Shown: one piece after another, positions 5,943 through 7,269 of the stretch | Position numbering within the stretch: the stretch's first letter is position 1 | Layout of the letters: every line of letters begins with the position of its first letter | Assembly: GCA_937967775.1 (NCBI GenBank) | Contig: CALCJH010000115.1 | Span: 1 to 7,269, forward strand | DNA: 7,269 nt | Direction of reading: 5' to 3' | DNA from: an uncultured bacterium | GTDB lineage: Bacteria; Armatimonadota; UBA5829; DSUL01 | Translations under genes and position numbers: made by a program | The notes under the pieces: model-generated | Seen by the model: the letters and a program-made list of their open reading frames with translations, nothing else | Databases searched by the model: none | What the model was told of the DNA's origin: nothing

Positions 5943-7208
5943 TCACATCCCGGGCGGCAAGCACAGCTCGTCGTGCAGCTCCACGGGGATGGAGCGGCTC
6001 TCGGAGCGCAGCGGGGCCAGCTCGCCCGCCCGAACAAACGGCTCGATCATACGGGACAGGATGCCGTGCATGTAGGCCAGGGCCACCCCGTAGTTGGTGA
6101 CCGGCGTGCCAGCCTCGCGCACCGCTTTCAGGCTCTCCGCGGAAGTCGTGGGATCCAGCGTGCAGGCGGCGCAGCGGACGACCAGATCGTATCCTTCCAC
6201 TCCCTCCATTGTGGCCCCGCCGCCGGAGGTCGAGAACTCCAGATCTCCGCCCACCCACTTGCGGAGCAGGTTCGGCACCTCCACGCGTGCGATGTCATCC
6301 GGCTGGACGTGCAGACCGCACGCCTCCGCGATCAGCACCCGGTCACCAGGTTTCAGGTCGCTGATGGCCTCCGCTCCACGGACATACAGGTCCAGCTCGC
6401 CTCTCTGACGCGAATGCAGGATCCGGGGAGTAGTCAGAGGAACGTCATCGGGCAGCAGGTCCAGAACCTGTCCGAAGACGCTTGAGTCCGCTGCCACCAG
6501 GGCGGGACGCTCCGTAATCTCTTCCCAGCGGCGGCGCAGTTCTGAGGCGCGGATGACAGAGACCGTCGCGCCCGCCTCGACAGCGTCCGCTGTCAGACGC
6601 ATCTCCAGCGGTCCCACCGGCTCCAGATAGCTCGGGCGGCTGTCCGGTACCACCACCCAGACCGTGTCGCCCTTCTTCACCAGACCGCTGACCAGATTGG
6701 GCTGCTCGCGCACCCGTTTGACCTCGGAGGCAAGCAGCTCCACCACCGGAGAGGCATCGCCGGGGCGGGAAAGGTCCAGCGCGACCGCCGGGACGTTGAA
6801 ACGCTTCAGCAGGTCCAGCAGCGCGGACGGGTCCTCCTGCGGCTCAGCGTTCACAACCGCCACCACAGGATCGCCCGAGAACCGGATTTTGGAGAGCAGG
6901 AATCTCTCATAGTCCGACCAGCCCTGCGAGGCGTCAATCACCACCACCGCCAGATCAATGCGATCCAGCAACGCCCTTGCCTCCGCGGCCCCCACACCAA
7001 GCGCCCGCTCATCGTCCAGACCGGGCGGAACCAGCAGGTTGACGTTCCCGAGCCCCTTCAGCTTCACCGCCGCGTTCGCCACAGCCGCGGCGCTCCGGGG
7101 AGGCCGGACTTTCCCGCCCAGCGAAGCGGCCAGGTTGGTCTTGCCCACCTTCCTGCGCCCAAAGATCCCGATTATCAGATCCTTCTTATTCTTCTTCGAC
7201 TCAGCCAT
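5943..7208 (-). CDS. HydF-like [FeFe]-hydrogenase maturation protein with degenerate GTPase motifs
   Basis: A protein of 421 residues with HydF architecture: G-domain (~10-165), dimerisation domain (~185-260) and cluster-binding domain (~265-405). HydF is the scaffold that carries the 2Fe precursor made by HydE and HydG to the hydrogenase. Strong family marks include TTPRILHSRQRGEL, LKPGDRVLIAEAC, DDIARVEVPNLL and TNYGVALAYMHGIL. Cys297, Cys346 and Cys349 match the three cluster cysteines. However, the family's CxH...HCxxC reads C-G-L-H (His shifted one place) and R-C-A-A-C (His replaced by Arg345). In the G-domain the P-loop GRRKVGKT (17-24) is intact. Switch I has no threonine, the G3 DTPG is VPPG (60-63), and G4 NKxD is NAEP (120-123). 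GTP hydrolysis is therefore doubtful. The start is ATG 7208 with GGAGAG eleven bases upstream. No hydE, hydG or hydrogenase gene is in view; the next gene downstream is the L,D-transpeptidase. The homology is secure; the present-day function is not. Confidence 0.85.
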   Translation of the reverse strand: MAESKKNKKDLIIGIFGRRKVGKTNLAASLGGKVRPPRSAAAVANAAVKLKGLGNVNLLVPPGLDDERALGVGAAEARALLDRIDLAVVVIDASQGWSDYERFLLSKIRFSGDPVVAVVNAEPQEDPSALLDLLKRFNVPAVALDLSRPGDASPVVELLASEVKRVREQPNLVSGLVKKGDTVWVVVPDSRPSYLEPVGPLEMRLTADAVEAGATVSVIRASELRRRWEEITERPALVAADSSVFGQVLDLLPDDVPLTTPRILHSRQRGELDLYVRGAEAISDLKPGDRVLIAEACGLHVQPDDIARVEVPNLLRKWVGGDLEFSTSGGGATMEGVEGYDLVVRCAACTLDPTTSAESLKAVREAGTPVTNYGVALAYMHGILSRMIEPFVRAGELAPLRSESRSIPVELHDELCLPPGM

Positions 7209-7269
7209 AAGAACAGCGTCTCTCCATTGTGGTCCGGCGCGCCTGTCAGCCGACGCTGGCCGGCGTCTG

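Noticed and set aside
5941..6258. N-terminal extension of the L,D-transpeptidase frame
   Set aside because: It would run through the end of the HydF-like gene in another frame with an Arg/Gly-rich translation. The signal peptide begins naturally at ATG 5940.
5598..6485. Plus-strand open frame of 295 codons opposite the transpeptidase and HydF-like genes
   Set aside because: Both genes on the other strand have conserved motifs throughout. The plus-strand translation is rich in Arg, Ser and Pro without domain features.
7209..7269. Possible 3' end of another minus-strand gene, ending in TGA at 7248-7246
   Set aside because: Only seven codons are visible in that frame, too few to tell from chance. 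The HydF-like frame is also open to the window edge but shows no start codon there.

Overview
This GC-rich bacterial window is densely packed with ordinary-looking protein genes. It shows no rRNA, tRNA, CRISPR array, insertion sequence or phage gene. Two secreted proteins, an L,D-transpeptidase and a HydF-type maturation protein suggest a free-living bacterium, possibly with anaerobic hydrogen metabolism in its history. The phylum cannot be read from these bases, and an uncultivated lineage is possible.

Left block, + strand (1-2811): three tightly packed genes for surface-glycan or nucleotide-sugar metabolism. First is the 3' part of a membrane protein resembling the tail of WecA/MraY-type sugar-phosphate transferases fused to a CapD-like membrane region. 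It overlaps by 4 bases (GTGA) an extended short-chain NAD-dependent nucleotide-sugar epimerase/dehydratase. Six bases later comes a long-form glucose-1-phosphate nucleotidylyltransferase (RmlA-like) with a C-terminal beta-helix. Together they look like one operon: make an activated sugar, modify it, load it onto a lipid carrier.

Middle block, - strand (2843-3807): a small cupin and a nitroreductase-family flavoprotein, read cupin first, probably co-transcribed. The nitroreductase converges on the nucleotidylyltransferase with only 31 bases between them.

Divergent spacer (3808-4097): 290 bases with no convincing gene. It holds a strong GC hairpin followed by TTT, a TTGAC-N4-GTCAA inverted repeat, and a hairpin directly in front of the cupin ribosome binding site.

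Right block: a secreted phosphodiester glycosidase (NAGPA-domain) gene on the + strand (4098-5327) runs tail to tail into a - strand pair, overlapping its last gene by 17 bases. That pair is a HydF-like protein (5943-7208) followed 2 bases later by a secreted YkuD-type L,D-transpeptidase (5311-5940).

The HydF-like protein is the most unusual item. It keeps the P-loop and the three cluster cysteines of [FeFe]-hydrogenase maturase HydF. It has lost the switch I threonine, the G3 aspartate, the G4 NKxD motif and both conserved histidines near the cluster. Its coupling to a peptidoglycan cross-linking enzyme rather than to hydE/hydG/hydA is also unexpected.
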